A stretch of DNA of 64,000 nucleotides. Source: Rhizobiales bacterium SYSU XM002. GTDB taxonomy: Bacteria; Pseudomonadota; Alphaproteobacteria; Rhizobiales; Beijerinckiaceae. Shown piece by piece: positions 46,987-54,314 of the stretch; the first letter of the stretch is position 1; each line of letters starts with the position of its first letter. The stretch is taken from the NCBI GenBank assembly GCA_009846685.1, contig VWVY01000002.1:496001-560000 (forward strand), read 5' to 3'. Below the pieces are notes generated by a model, which was not told where the DNA came from, ran no database searches, and was given only the letters and a program-made list of their open reading frames with translations. The position numbers and the translations under genes were made by a program.

Positions 46987-47553
46987 ATGACTGAACGCGA
47001 ACCCGAGCGCGCAACGCCACAACCCTTCCTTACAAAAGGGCGGATTGCTGTCGTCGGGATTGTCCTCGTGACGCTTGCCGTGGTCGCGATCTCCGTCAAG
47101 AGCAATCTCACCCGCATGTATCAGGGGTGGGAAACGGTCTCGACGCAGGGCGAGCAGAAATCGGCGGGGGGACCTGCGAGGCTTGAGCGGCTCGACATCG
47201 TCTCTGGTGACCGTCGTCATTCCTTCTCGGTCGAGGTGGCGCGGACTGATCAGGATCGCGGGCGTGGCCTGATGTTCCGCCAGCACATGCCGCAGGATCA
47301 GGGCATGTTGTTCGACTTCGAGCGTGACCAGATGGTCACGATGTGGATGAAGAACACCTATATCTCGCTGGACATGGTCTTTATCTACGCCGACGGGCGC
47401 ATTCATCGCATCGAGAGCCGGACGGAGCCGGAATCCGAGCGGACGATCTCCTCCGGCGTGCCCGTGCGGGCGGTGCTCGAACTCAATGCCAATGTCGCGA
47501 GCCGCCTCGGCCTGCGCACCGGCGATCGTATCGTCCACCCGATGTTCAAGTGA
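46987..47553 (+). CDS. DUF192 family protein with N-terminal membrane anchor
   Basis: The 188-residue product has one hydrophobic segment near residues 20-37 (IAVVGIVLVTLAVVAISV), then a DUF192 domain: HSFSVEVARTDQDRGRGLMFRQHMPQDQGMLFDFERDQMVTMWMKNTYISLDMVFIYADGRI (landmarks RGLMFRQHM, MWMKNTYISLDMVFI) and RAVLELNANVASRLGLRTGD. The domain would sit in the periplasm; its function is unknown. The ATG at 46987 is used; a TTG two codons before is possible. Confidence 0.85.
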   Translation: MTEREPERATPQPFLTKGRIAVVGIVLVTLAVVAISVKSNLTRMYQGWETVSTQGEQKSAGGPARLERLDIVSGDRRHSFSVEVARTDQDRGRGLMFRQHMPQDQGMLFDFERDQMVTMWMKNTYISLDMVFIYADGRIHRIESRTEPESERTISSGVPVRAVLELNANVASRLGLRTGDRIVHPMFK

Positions 47554-47599
47554 CGCGACGCTTGTCGTGCGGGCGGGGGCGTGCTAGCCCGCCTGATGT

Positions 47600-47676
47600 C
47601 GGGGCATAGCGCAGCCTGGTAGCGCGATAGTTTTGGGTACTATAGGTCGTAGGTTCGAATCCTGCTGCCCCGACCA
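47600..47676 (+). tRNA. tRNA-Pro(UGG)
   Basis: A complete cloverleaf: acceptor CGGGGCA/TGCCCCG, anticodon stem ATAGT/ACTAT with loop TTTGGGT giving anticodon TGG, T-arm GTAGGTTCGAATCCTGC, and encoded CCA. The C1-G72 start pair is normal for bacterial tRNA-Pro. Confidence 0.95.
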
Positions 47677-47762
47677 AAAAGCCTGTTCGAGCAATCGAAC
47701 CGACGAATGACGGCAATCGGGCGGTTGGCCTTCGGCCAGAGCCCTATTGCAAAAGAGACCGG

Positions 47763-47787
47763 GGTTCGAATCCTGCTGCCCCGGCCA
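47763..47787 (+). repeat. Duplicated tRNA-Pro 3' end
   Basis: A 21-base exact copy of the T-arm and acceptor 3' strand of tRNA-Pro (47652-47672) occurs at 47763-47783, followed by GCCA in place of ACCA. The 5' part of a tRNA is missing. Such a tail duplication is the classic trace of integration at a tRNA 3' end, or it may be a decayed tandem tRNA. No integrase gene is nearby. Confidence 0.75.
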
Positions 47788-47811
47788 TTTCGAGCATGGA
47801 GCTGCCGCCCG

Positions 47812-48123
47812 ATGACTGCCCGGATCTACCGCCCCGCGAAAAATGCCATGCAATCCGGCACGGCCAAGAGCCAGCGCTGGCTGCTCGAATTCGTGCCGGC
47901 GGCACAGCCGCGCTCGATCGAGCCGCTGATGGGTTGGACCAGCTCAGCCGATACGCTGTCCTCGCAAGTAAAGCTGTGGTTCGAAACCAAGGATGAGGCA
48001 ATCGCCTATGCCACGCGCAACGGCATTGCTTACAAGGTCGAGGAACCGAAGGATGCGGCGCGACGGACGATGGCCTATTCGGACAATTTCCGCTCGGACC
48101 GCATCGGCACCTGGACGCATTGA
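47812..48123 (+). CDS. NDUFS4-type NADH dehydrogenase subunit (ETC complex I)
   Basis: The 103-residue protein matches the NDUFS4/ETC_C1 family: ARIYRPAKNAMQSGTAKSQRWLLEF, EPLMGWTSSADTLSSQVKLWFETKDEAIAYATRNGIAY and a C-terminal RTMAYSDNFRSDRIGTWTH (landmarks MGWTSS, LWFETKDEAIAY). It is an accessory subunit shared by mitochondrial and alphaproteobacterial complex I. It is a single gene between tRNA-Pro and tRNA-Arg, not in the nuo operon. Confidence 0.92.
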   Translation: MTARIYRPAKNAMQSGTAKSQRWLLEFVPAAQPRSIEPLMGWTSSADTLSSQVKLWFETKDEAIAYATRNGIAYKVEEPKDAARRTMAYSDNFRSDRIGTWTH

Positions 48124-48186
48124 CGCTTATCACGCGCAATTTCCGGCTTTTCCCGTTGGTCGCGACAGGCTATCCGGGATTGCCGT

Positions 48187-48263
48187 GGCCCCTTAGCTCA
48201 GCTGGATAGAGCACGCGCCTTCTAAGCGTGAGGTCGCTGGTTCGAATCCAGCAGGGGTCGCCA
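48187..48263 (+). tRNA. tRNA-Arg(UCU)
   Basis: A complete cloverleaf: acceptor GGCCCCT/AGGGGTC, D-arm GCTCAGCTGGATAGAGC, anticodon loop CTTCTAA with anticodon TCT, T-arm CTGGTTCGAATCCAG and encoded CCA. It decodes AGA/AGG. Confidence 0.95.
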
Positions 48264-48644
48264 TTTGTTAATACTAACAAGGCGTTACGTCGATTTTTTT
48301 ATAAAAAGAATCAGGCGCTTTAACTAAAGCTTCAAGCGCTTCGCATCTTGATTCAGGGTAATCGAGGTCTCAAATTCCTTCGCGGCGCCAGTTAGGAATC
48401 AACCGGAGGTGCAACGCCACCGAAGCCTTTCAGGTTCGGCCGGTGCCAACGCGGATCTTTCGGAAATTTGCCCTCTCAGCCCTTTCTGGCTTGAAACCGT
48501 CGGACGGAACGCGCAAATAGCGAGAAACCGTAAGCCTTCTGCTTGGCTCTCGATCCTTGTGAATCGGAAGTTGAATCGCGTCAAGCCGAAAAACCTGTCC
48601 CCGTCCGGGCTAAAATTCACCCGGCGCGTAGAGAGTTCCACCTG
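48264..48644 (+). other. Gene-free region before the glycosyltransferase locus
   Basis: No convincing gene lies in these 381 bases. The first 110 are AT-rich and start with the dyad TTGTTA-ATAC-TAACAA (48265-48280). A T-run at 48292-48300 follows, then nested inverted repeats: GAATCA (48308-48313)/TGATTC (48349-48354) enclosing GCGCTT (48315-48320)/AAGCGC (48334-48339). The first dyad may help end tRNA-Arg transcription; the nested one could be a regulatory RNA structure or an operator for the downstream locus. Confidence 0.45.
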
Positions 48645-50390
48645 ATGCGAAACGCGGTATCGGCGCTCCTCCAGCATGATTGGCGCGGCCTGCTTCACGG
48701 CGTCACCCGCACGCACTGGCGGGCGCTTCTGGCGCTCGCCATCGTCTCGCTCGTTTTCTTCGTGCCAGGCCAATTCAGCCTTCAGCCGATGGATCGTGAC
48801 GAGCCGCGCTTCGCGCAGGCGTCGAAACAGATGCTGGAAACCGGCGATTTCGTCGACATCCGCTTTCAGGAAGAGGCGCGGCACAAGAAGCCCGTTGGAA
48901 TTTATTGGCTTCAGGCCGCTGCCGTGAAGCTTGGCGCGGCAGCGGGCATCGACGATGCGAAGCGCGTGATCGGGCTCTACCGCATCCCCTCACTGCTCGG
49001 CGCGCTCGCGATGGTGCTGCTGACCTACTGGGCGGCGCTGGCGTTTCTCTCGCGGGAAGGCGCGCTGGTCTCGGCCTTGATGATGGCCGGCTCGGTGCTC
49101 CTCGGTGTCGAAGCGCGGCTTGCAAAGACCGATGCCGTGCTCGGCGCTCTTTCCGTGGCAAGCCTCGGCTTTCTTGCTCGCGCCTATTTCGCCGCGCGAA
49201 CGCCCGAAGCGTCGCCGACGCTCTCGCGCAACCTGTTGATCGCGTTCTGGGCGGTGATCGGCGCAGCGGTGCTCATCAAGGGGCCGATCACGCCTCTCGT
49301 GATCGCGCTGACGTTGATCGTCCTCGCCGTGCGCGACCGCTCGCTCGGCTGGTTCCGGACGATGCGCCCCGGCATGGGGCTGCTGATCGTCGCGCTGGTC
49401 GTTCTGCCGTGGCTTGCAATGATCCTGTCGAAGGCGGGTATGGCGTTCATCACCGAGTCCGTCGGCAAGGATATGCTCGCCAAGGTCGGCGGCGCGCAGG
49501 AGAAGCACGGCGCACCGCCCGGCAGCTATCTCGGCATTTTCTGGCTCACCTTCTGGCCGGTCGCGCCGCTGGCGTTGCTTGCCGCGCCCTTCGCCTTTCG
49601 TGAGCGCCGGGATGACGGCGTCGCGCTGCTGCTCGCCTGGATCGTGCCGTTCTGGCTGATCCTCGAGGCGGTGCCGACCAAGCTGCCGCACTACGTCCTC
49701 CCGCTCTATCCCGCGATCGCGATCCTGATCGTGCTGGCGGCGGAGCGCGGCGAACTGCTGAAGGCGCGCTGGGCGCAGGCGCTGGCGGCATTTCTGATGG
49801 TGCTGGTGCCGCTCGTCTTCTTGATCGGCGCGCCCGGCCTGTTCTATTTCGTCGAAGAGGGGGCACCTTTGCTGCGGCTGCCGTTCCTCGCGCTGCCGTT
49901 CCTGCTGATCGCCGCGCTCGTCGGCGGGTATGCGGCATGGCTGCTTTTCAGATCCGGAACACCGATCCACGCGATGCTGCTCGCCTTGTTCGCGTCGTTG
50001 TCGCTGACCTTCGGCGCCTATCTCTACGGATTGCCGATGCTCAAAGCCTTCAACCTCTCGCCGCGCCTCGCTGCCGCCGCGAAGGCGAGCGGCTGCGCTG
50101 ACCCGACGTTCGCCTCCGTTGGCTACCGCGAACCAAGCCTCGTCTTCCTCACCGATACGAAGATCCGGCTCGCGGATGCGAAGGATGCCGCCGCGTTCAT
50201 CGAGGCCGAGGGCGTGGGTTGTCGCATCGCCTTCATCGAGCGCCAGCATGAGGAGGCGTTCCGTGCCGCCTTGCAGGGCAAGGCCGCGCCGGCGCTGGTG
50301 ACGCGCGTGCGTGGCGTCAACATTAACGCGGCCGTGGACAAGCAGCGCAGGTTGCGCGTCCTCGACATCGCCGTCTATGTGCGGCGCTGA
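48645..50390 (+). CDS. GT-C glycosyltransferase, ArnT/Rgt-like
   Basis: The 581-residue membrane protein is an ArnT/PMT-type transferase with about 12 helices. It has the acidic catalytic motif in the first periplasmic loop, MDRDEPRFAQASKQML (Asp50, Asp52, Glu53), then FRFQEEARHKKPVGIYWLQ-like DIRFQEEARHKKPVGIYW, which is strongly ArnT-like. Such enzymes move a sugar from a polyprenyl phosphate to lipid A or core. With the GT2 and LAB_N genes downstream, an Rgt-like (galacturonic acid) or Arn-like role is likely. The start at 48645 begins the cytosolic tail of helix 1. Confidence 0.86.
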   Translation: MRNAVSALLQHDWRGLLHGVTRTHWRALLALAIVSLVFFVPGQFSLQPMDRDEPRFAQASKQMLETGDFVDIRFQEEARHKKPVGIYWLQAAAVKLGAAAGIDDAKRVIGLYRIPSLLGALAMVLLTYWAALAFLSREGALVSALMMAGSVLLGVEARLAKTDAVLGALSVASLGFLARAYFAARTPEASPTLSRNLLIAFWAVIGAAVLIKGPITPLVIALTLIVLAVRDRSLGWFRTMRPGMGLLIVALVVLPWLAMILSKAGMAFITESVGKDMLAKVGGAQEKHGAPPGSYLGIFWLTFWPVAPLALLAAPFAFRERRDDGVALLLAWIVPFWLILEAVPTKLPHYVLPLYPAIAILIVLAAERGELLKARWAQALAAFLMVLVPLVFLIGAPGLFYFVEEGAPLLRLPFLALPFLLIAALVGGYAAWLLFRSGTPIHAMLLALFASLSLTFGAYLYGLPMLKAFNLSPRLAAAAKASGCADPTFASVGYREPSLVFLTDTKIRLADAKDAAAFIEAEGVGCRIAFIERQHEEAFRAALQGKAAPALVTRVRGVNINAAVDKQRRLRVLDIAVYVRR

Positions 50391-50410
50391 GGCACGAAAG
50401 GGAGCCGGAC

Positions 50411-51169
50411 GTGGGCGAGAAGACCGAGAACAACGACACCGCGATGCCGCTCGTTTCGGTGGTCGTGCCGGTGAAGAACGAGGAGGGTAATGTCGCCCCC
50501 CTTATCGCCGAGATCGCCGGCGCCTTCGAGAATGGCGACACCCCGTTCGAGATGATCTTCGTCGATGACGGCTCGACCGACGAAACCCCGGTGATCCTCG
50601 CCAACCTGCGCGCGAGCTATCCCATGCTGCGCCAGTTGCGCCATGCGGAGAGTCGCGGGCAATCCGCCGCCATCCGCTCCGGCGTGCGGGCCGCGCGCGG
50701 CACCTATGTCGCGACGCTGGACGGTGACGGGCAGAACAACCCGGCCTTCATTCCGGCGATGATCGAGATCCTCAAGCGCAGCGAGGGGAGCGTCGGCATC
50801 GTGCAGGGGCAGCGCGTGGGCCGGAAGGATACGGCCTTCAAACGCTGGCAGTCGCGCATGGCGAACCGCATCCGCGGCGGCATCCTGAGGGATGGCACGC
50901 GCGATACCGGGTGCGGATTGAAGGCCTTTCCGCGCACGGTCTACCTCGAATTGCCATATTTCGACGCCATCCACCGCTTCATGCCCGCCCTCGTCAAACG
51001 CGAGGGCTACGAGATCGCCCATCTCGACGTCATCGATCGCCCGCGCCATTCGGGCGTCTCGAATTACGGTTTCTGGGGGCGGCTCAAGGTCGGCATTCTC
51101 GATCTCGCCGGCGTCTGGTGGCTCATCAAGCGCAAGAAGCCGGCAGCCAAGGTAACGGAAGTCGTCTGA
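50411..51169 (+). CDS. GT2 polyprenyl-phosphate glycosyltransferase (DPM1/RgtE-like)
   Basis: The 252-residue protein is a GT-A family 2 transferase: VSVVVPVKNEEGNVAPLIAEI, the nucleotide-binding FVDDGSTDETP, ESRGQSAAIRSGVRAARGTYVATLDGDGQNNP (DxD-like LDGDGQ) and RHSGVSNYGFWGRLKVGILDL. It has no long C-terminal membrane domain, unlike ArnC, and resembles dolichol-phosphate mannose synthase. It would build the lipid-linked sugar donor for the upstream transferase. The start is a GTG at 50411, and its stop overlaps the next ATG. Confidence 0.88.
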   Translation: MGEKTENNDTAMPLVSVVVPVKNEEGNVAPLIAEIAGAFENGDTPFEMIFVDDGSTDETPVILANLRASYPMLRQLRHAESRGQSAAIRSGVRAARGTYVATLDGDGQNNPAFIPAMIEILKRSEGSVGIVQGQRVGRKDTAFKRWQSRMANRIRGGILRDGTRDTGCGLKAFPRTVYLELPYFDAIHRFMPALVKREGYEIAHLDVIDRPRHSGVSNYGFWGRLKVGILDLAGVWWLIKRKKPAAKVTEVV

Positions 51170-51516
51170 TGCTGATCCAGCTGTCGCAAGGCCTCAACTC
51201 ATTCCTGCACGATGTCTTCGTCACCAACTTCACCTGGTGGGCGGCGATGGGCGTGTTCGGGCAGCTCTTCTTTGCTGCGCGCTTCATCGTACAGTGGATC
51301 GCCAGCGAGCGGGCCGGCCGGTCGGTCGTACCGCTCGCGTTCTGGTTCTTCTCGATTGGCGGCGCGGCGATCGTGCTCGCCTACGGCATCCACAAGCGCG
51401 ACCCCGTCATCATTCTCGGGCAGGCGCTCTCGTTCCTGATCTATTTCCGCAACCTCGCGCTGATCGCCAAGGAACGTCGGGAACGCGGCAGGGTCGCGAG
51501 TCAGGGCGAGGAATAA
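51169..51516 (+). CDS. LAB_N domain membrane protein (RgtF-like)
   Basis: The 115-residue protein consists of a lipid-A-disaccharide-synthase N-terminal (LAB_N) domain only: FGQLFFAARFIVQWIASERAGRSVVPLAFWFFSIGGAAIVLAYGIHKRDPVIILGQALSFLIYFRNL (landmarks FFAARFIVQW, FWFFSIGG, RDPVIILGQ). Three membrane helices are expected. In rhizobia a LAB_N protein (RgtF) is needed with the GT2 enzyme RgtE to make the polyprenyl-phosphate sugar. The gene overlaps the GT2 stop by one base, as expected for a complex. Confidence 0.87.
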   Translation: MLIQLSQGLNSFLHDVFVTNFTWWAAMGVFGQLFFAARFIVQWIASERAGRSVVPLAFWFFSIGGAAIVLAYGIHKRDPVIILGQALSFLIYFRNLALIAKERRERGRVASQGEE

Positions 51517-51530
51517 GACGGCGAGGAATG

Positions 51531-51559
51531 AAAAAGGCGCGGAAATCCGTGCCTTTTTT
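51531..51559. terminator. Bidirectional terminator
   Basis: AAAAAGGCGCGG (from 51531) and CCGTGCCTTTTTT (to 51559) form a stem with one G-T pair, A-run on one side and T-run on the other. It lies between the LAB_N gene and the convergent metC gene and can serve both. Confidence 0.85.
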
Positions 51560-51581
51560 GTTTTTTCGAACCGGCTGCGGT

Positions 51582-52769
51582 TCAGCGAACCTTTTCCATC
51601 GCCTTCAGGCCCGCTTCGAGATCGGCAAGCAGATCCTTCGCCGATTCAAGGCCGATGTTGAGGCGCACGGCGCGTCCGCCGGGGCGGAACTCGGTTGCGC
51701 TGCGGTATTCCGTGCAGTCGAACGGCACGGCGAGACTTTCGTAGCCGCCCCAGGAATAGCCCATGCCGAACAGCTTGAGGCTGTCGAGGAAGGTTTCGAC
51801 CTCCTTGTCGGTGTCGGCTGCGAGCACGATCGCGAAAAGACCGGATGCGCCCTTGAAATCGCGCTTGAAGAACGCGTGACCGGGGCAGGAGGGCAGGGCA
51901 GGGTGCAGCACGCGCCGAACCAGCGGGTTGCCTTCCAGTGCCTTCGCGATCTTGAGTGCATTGGCGCCCTGCTCGCGCAGGCGCAGCGGCATGGTGCGGA
52001 GGCCGCGCAGCACGAGGAAGATATCATCCGGCCCGAGATAGAGGCCGAGGTCTCCATGCGTCGCCTTCACGGCGGGGAACAGCGCCTTGTTGGCCGCGAT
52101 CATGCCGATCAGCACGTCCGAGTGGCCGGAAGGGTATTTGGTCGCGGCGTTGATCGAGATATCGACGCCGTGATCGAGCGGGCGGAAAAGGAGGCCCGTC
52201 GCCCAGGTATTGTCGATCAGGGTCGTGATGCTGTGCTTTTTCGCAACCGCGACAATCGCCGGCACATCCTGTACCTCGAAGGTTTGCGAGCCGGGGCTTT
52301 CCATGAAGATCGCGCGCGTGTTCGGGCGGACGAGCGCCTCGATGCCCGCGCCGATCATCGGGTCGTAATAGGTCGTCTCGATCCCGTAACGCGTGAGGAT
52401 ATTGTCGCAGAAGGCGCGTGTCGGGCGATAAACCGAGTCTACCATCAGCAGGTGATCACCGGCCTTGAGGCAGGAAAGCAGGGCCGTGGTGCAGGCCGAG
52501 GCGCCGGACGGGCAGACAACCGAGCCCGCAGCGCCTTCCAGTTCTGACCAGACCTCGTTCAGCGCATCCATCGTCGGGTTGCCTCGCCGGCCGTAGGTGT
52601 AGCGGTTGCGATGGGCGAGACAATCCGCCGCGTTCGCATAGACGACGGTCGATCCCCGGAACGGCGGGATGTTCACGAAGCCCAGCATTTCCTTCGTGTT
52701 ATGGCCAGACACGATGAGGCGGGTTTCATCGTCAAGAAGATTTTTCTCTTCATTTGAGATGATCGACAT
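51582..52769 (-). CDS. metC: Cystathionine beta-lyase
   Basis: The PLP enzyme cleaves cystathionine to homocysteine, pyruvate and ammonia. The 395 residues include the phosphate-binding PPFRGSTVVYAN and RYTYGRRGNPTMDALNEVWSELEGAAGSV (landmark YGRRGNPT), VCPSGASACTTALLS, Asp186-like LIDNTWATG, and Schiff-base Lys211 in NAATKYPSGHSD. The C-terminal GMGYSWGGYESL is MetC-like. I chose the ATG at 52769 because GAGGA lies seven bases upstream; a start four codons earlier is possible. Confidence 0.9.
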   Translation of the reverse strand: MSIISNEEKNLLDDETRLIVSGHNTKEMLGFVNIPPFRGSTVVYANAADCLAHRNRYTYGRRGNPTMDALNEVWSELEGAAGSVVCPSGASACTTALLSCLKAGDHLLMVDSVYRPTRAFCDNILTRYGIETTYYDPMIGAGIEALVRPNTRAIFMESPGSQTFEVQDVPAIVAVAKKHSITTLIDNTWATGLLFRPLDHGVDISINAATKYPSGHSDVLIGMIAANKALFPAVKATHGDLGLYLGPDDIFLVLRGLRTMPLRLREQGANALKIAKALEGNPLVRRVLHPALPSCPGHAFFKRDFKGASGLFAIVLAADTDKEVETFLDSLKLFGMGYSWGGYESLAVPFDCTEYRSATEFRPGGRAVRLNIGLESAKDLLADLEAGLKAMEKVR

Positions 52770-53106
52770 AAATTTCCTCATTTCAAGATCGAAAGAAAAA
52801 GTGGTTCTGAATGAATTGTTATCACAGGGATATTTTTCTGCAAGAGGCTTGCGCTGTTTGCTTTTGGGGCATCCCTGCCGGTTCCGCAGTCATTCTGTCC
52901 GGATTTGCAGTTCTTGGCGATGTTCTGCGCCTGACTGAACCCGAGAAAACGCAGATTTTCCACGGCGAACATGCAAAAATTGCAATACGGCTTGACCTTT
53001 CGTCTGATATCGCCTGTCATAAAGGCTCTTGCCGGAAAGACCGCGCCTGTCTCGAAAAGGGAGGGCCCGGCGGCGGGAATAATGAAACACTCGGGGAGAC
53101 GAGTTA
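52770..53106 (+). promoter_or_regulatory. Upstream region of aapJ
   Basis: The 337-base divergent gap between metC and aapJ has no supported gene. A -35-like TTGACC at 52992-52997 with weak -10 candidates near 53015-53023 (TGTCATAAA) could start aap transcription. GGGGAGA at 53094-53100 is the aapJ ribosome-binding site. A GG-N9-GC sequence near 52917 falls one base short of a sigma-54 match and was not called. Confidence 0.45.
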
Positions 53107-54123
53107 ATGAAAAAAGTACTGATGTCGGTGGCCGTTGGCGCCGCAGTTGTGATGGCTGCCGGTGCGGCTTCCGCGCAAACCCTCAATCAGGTCAAGACCC
53201 GCGGCGAACTGCAGTGCGGCTCGAACACCGGTCTCGCGGGCTTCGGCCAGCCGGATGCGCAGGGCAACTGGTCGGGTCTCGACGTGGATCTGTGCCGTGC
53301 GATTTCCGCGGCTATCTTCAACGATCCGAAGAAGGTCAAGTTCGTCCCGCTGTCCTCGAAGGACCGGTTCACGGCCCTTCAGTCCGGTGAAGTCGACCTC
53401 CTGTCGCGCAACACCACCTGGACCATGTCGCGCGATACGTCGCTCGGCCTCGAGTTCGGCCCGGTCAACTACTATGACGGCCAGGGCTTCATGGTCCGCA
53501 AGAAGCTGAAGATCGCCTCGGCGATGGAGCTTTCGGGCGCCTCGGTCTGCTCGCAGCAGGGCACGACCACCGAGCTGAACCTCGCGGACTATTTCCGCGC
53601 CAACAAGCTCAAGTACGAGCCGGTGATTTTCGCGACCTCGGACGAGACCATCAAGGCCTATGACGCCGGTCGTTGCGACGTCTTCACGACCGACGCCTCG
53701 GGCCTCTACGCCGAGCGCCTCAAGCTCACGAACCCGGACGATCACATCGTCCTGCCGGAGATCATCTCCAAGGAGCCGCTCGGGCCGGCCTGGCGCCACG
53801 GCGACAACCAGTGGGGTGACATCATCAAGTGGACCCACTACGCGATGATCAACGCGGAAGAACTCGGCGTGACCTCGAAGAACGTCGATGAGATGCTGAA
53901 GTCCGCCAACCCGGAAATCAAGCGTCTGCTCGGCGCCGAGGGCAAGTTCGGTGAGGCCATCGGTCTGACGAACGACTGGGCCTACCGCATCATCAAGCAC
54001 GTCGGCAACTACGGCGAGAGCTTCGAGCGCAACGTTGGTGCTGGTTCGCGCCTGAAGATCGCCCGCGGCGTCAACGCGCTGTGGTCGAAGGGCGGCCTGC
54101 AGTACGCGCCGCCGGTTCGCTAA
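53107..54123 (+). CDS. aapJ: General L-amino acid ABC binding protein AapJ
   Basis: The 338-residue binding protein has a signal peptide (KKVLMSVAVGAAVVMAAGAASAQ) and the AapJ pattern: LNQVKTRGELQCGSNTGLAGFGQPD, VDLLSRNTTWTMSRDTSLGLEFGPVNYYDGQGFMV (landmark RNTTWTMSRD), LPEIISKEPLGPAWRHGDNQWGDI and a C-terminal RGVNALWSKGGLQYAPPVR. It binds a wide range of L-amino acids. It is the first gene of aapJQMP, followed by a terminator-like hairpin. Confidence 0.95.
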   Translation: MKKVLMSVAVGAAVVMAAGAASAQTLNQVKTRGELQCGSNTGLAGFGQPDAQGNWSGLDVDLCRAISAAIFNDPKKVKFVPLSSKDRFTALQSGEVDLLSRNTTWTMSRDTSLGLEFGPVNYYDGQGFMVRKKLKIASAMELSGASVCSQQGTTTELNLADYFRANKLKYEPVIFATSDETIKAYDAGRCDVFTTDASGLYAERLKLTNPDDHIVLPEIISKEPLGPAWRHGDNQWGDIIKWTHYAMINAEELGVTSKNVDEMLKSANPEIKRLLGAEGKFGEAIGLTNDWAYRIIKHVGNYGESFERNVGAGSRLKIARGVNALWSKGGLQYAPPVR

Positions 54124-54135
54124 TCGCGTCTATGC

Positions 54136-54166
54136 AAGGGGGATGACGCTCGTCGTCCCCCTTTTT
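54136..54166 (+). terminator. Attenuating terminator between aapJ and aapQ
   Basis: AAGGGGGATGACG and CGTCGTCCCCCTT pair across a two-base loop with one T-G pair and are followed by T residues. Placed 12 bases after aapJ, it should end most transcripts there and let enough pass to supply the permeases. Confidence 0.85.
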
Positions 54167-54279
54167 CTATCCGGAATCTGACGGCAGAACGGTTCGATTC
54201 ACCCCCGAAGAAGGGAGCGAGCCTCAACTTCCGGGCGGCTTTCGGCAGTGCGGCTCAGTCCGGCCGCATGACATTTCGG

Positions 54280-54314
54280 GGGGTGGGACCCCTGTTGAAG
54301 TGGGGAGACTTCAA
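54280..54314 (+). promoter_or_regulatory. Twin hairpins enclosing the aapQ ribosome-binding site
   Basis: Just before aapQ, GGGGT (54280-54284)/ACCCC (54288-54292) forms one small hairpin. TTGAAGT (54295-54301)/ACTTCAA (54308-54314) forms another whose loop is the ribosome-binding sequence GGGGAG and whose last base is the A of the ATG. The start codon is partly in the stem, so folding could set translation of aapQ. Confidence 0.55.

Noticed and set aside
47600-48263. Integrated island between tRNA-Pro and tRNA-Arg
   Set aside because: The only gene is a normal alphaproteobacterial complex I subunit; there is no integrase, phage gene or composition change.
52915-52932. Sigma-54-like sequence before aapJ
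   Set aside because: The GG and GC elements are nine instead of ten bases apart and the flanks do not fit TGGCACG-N4-TTGC.
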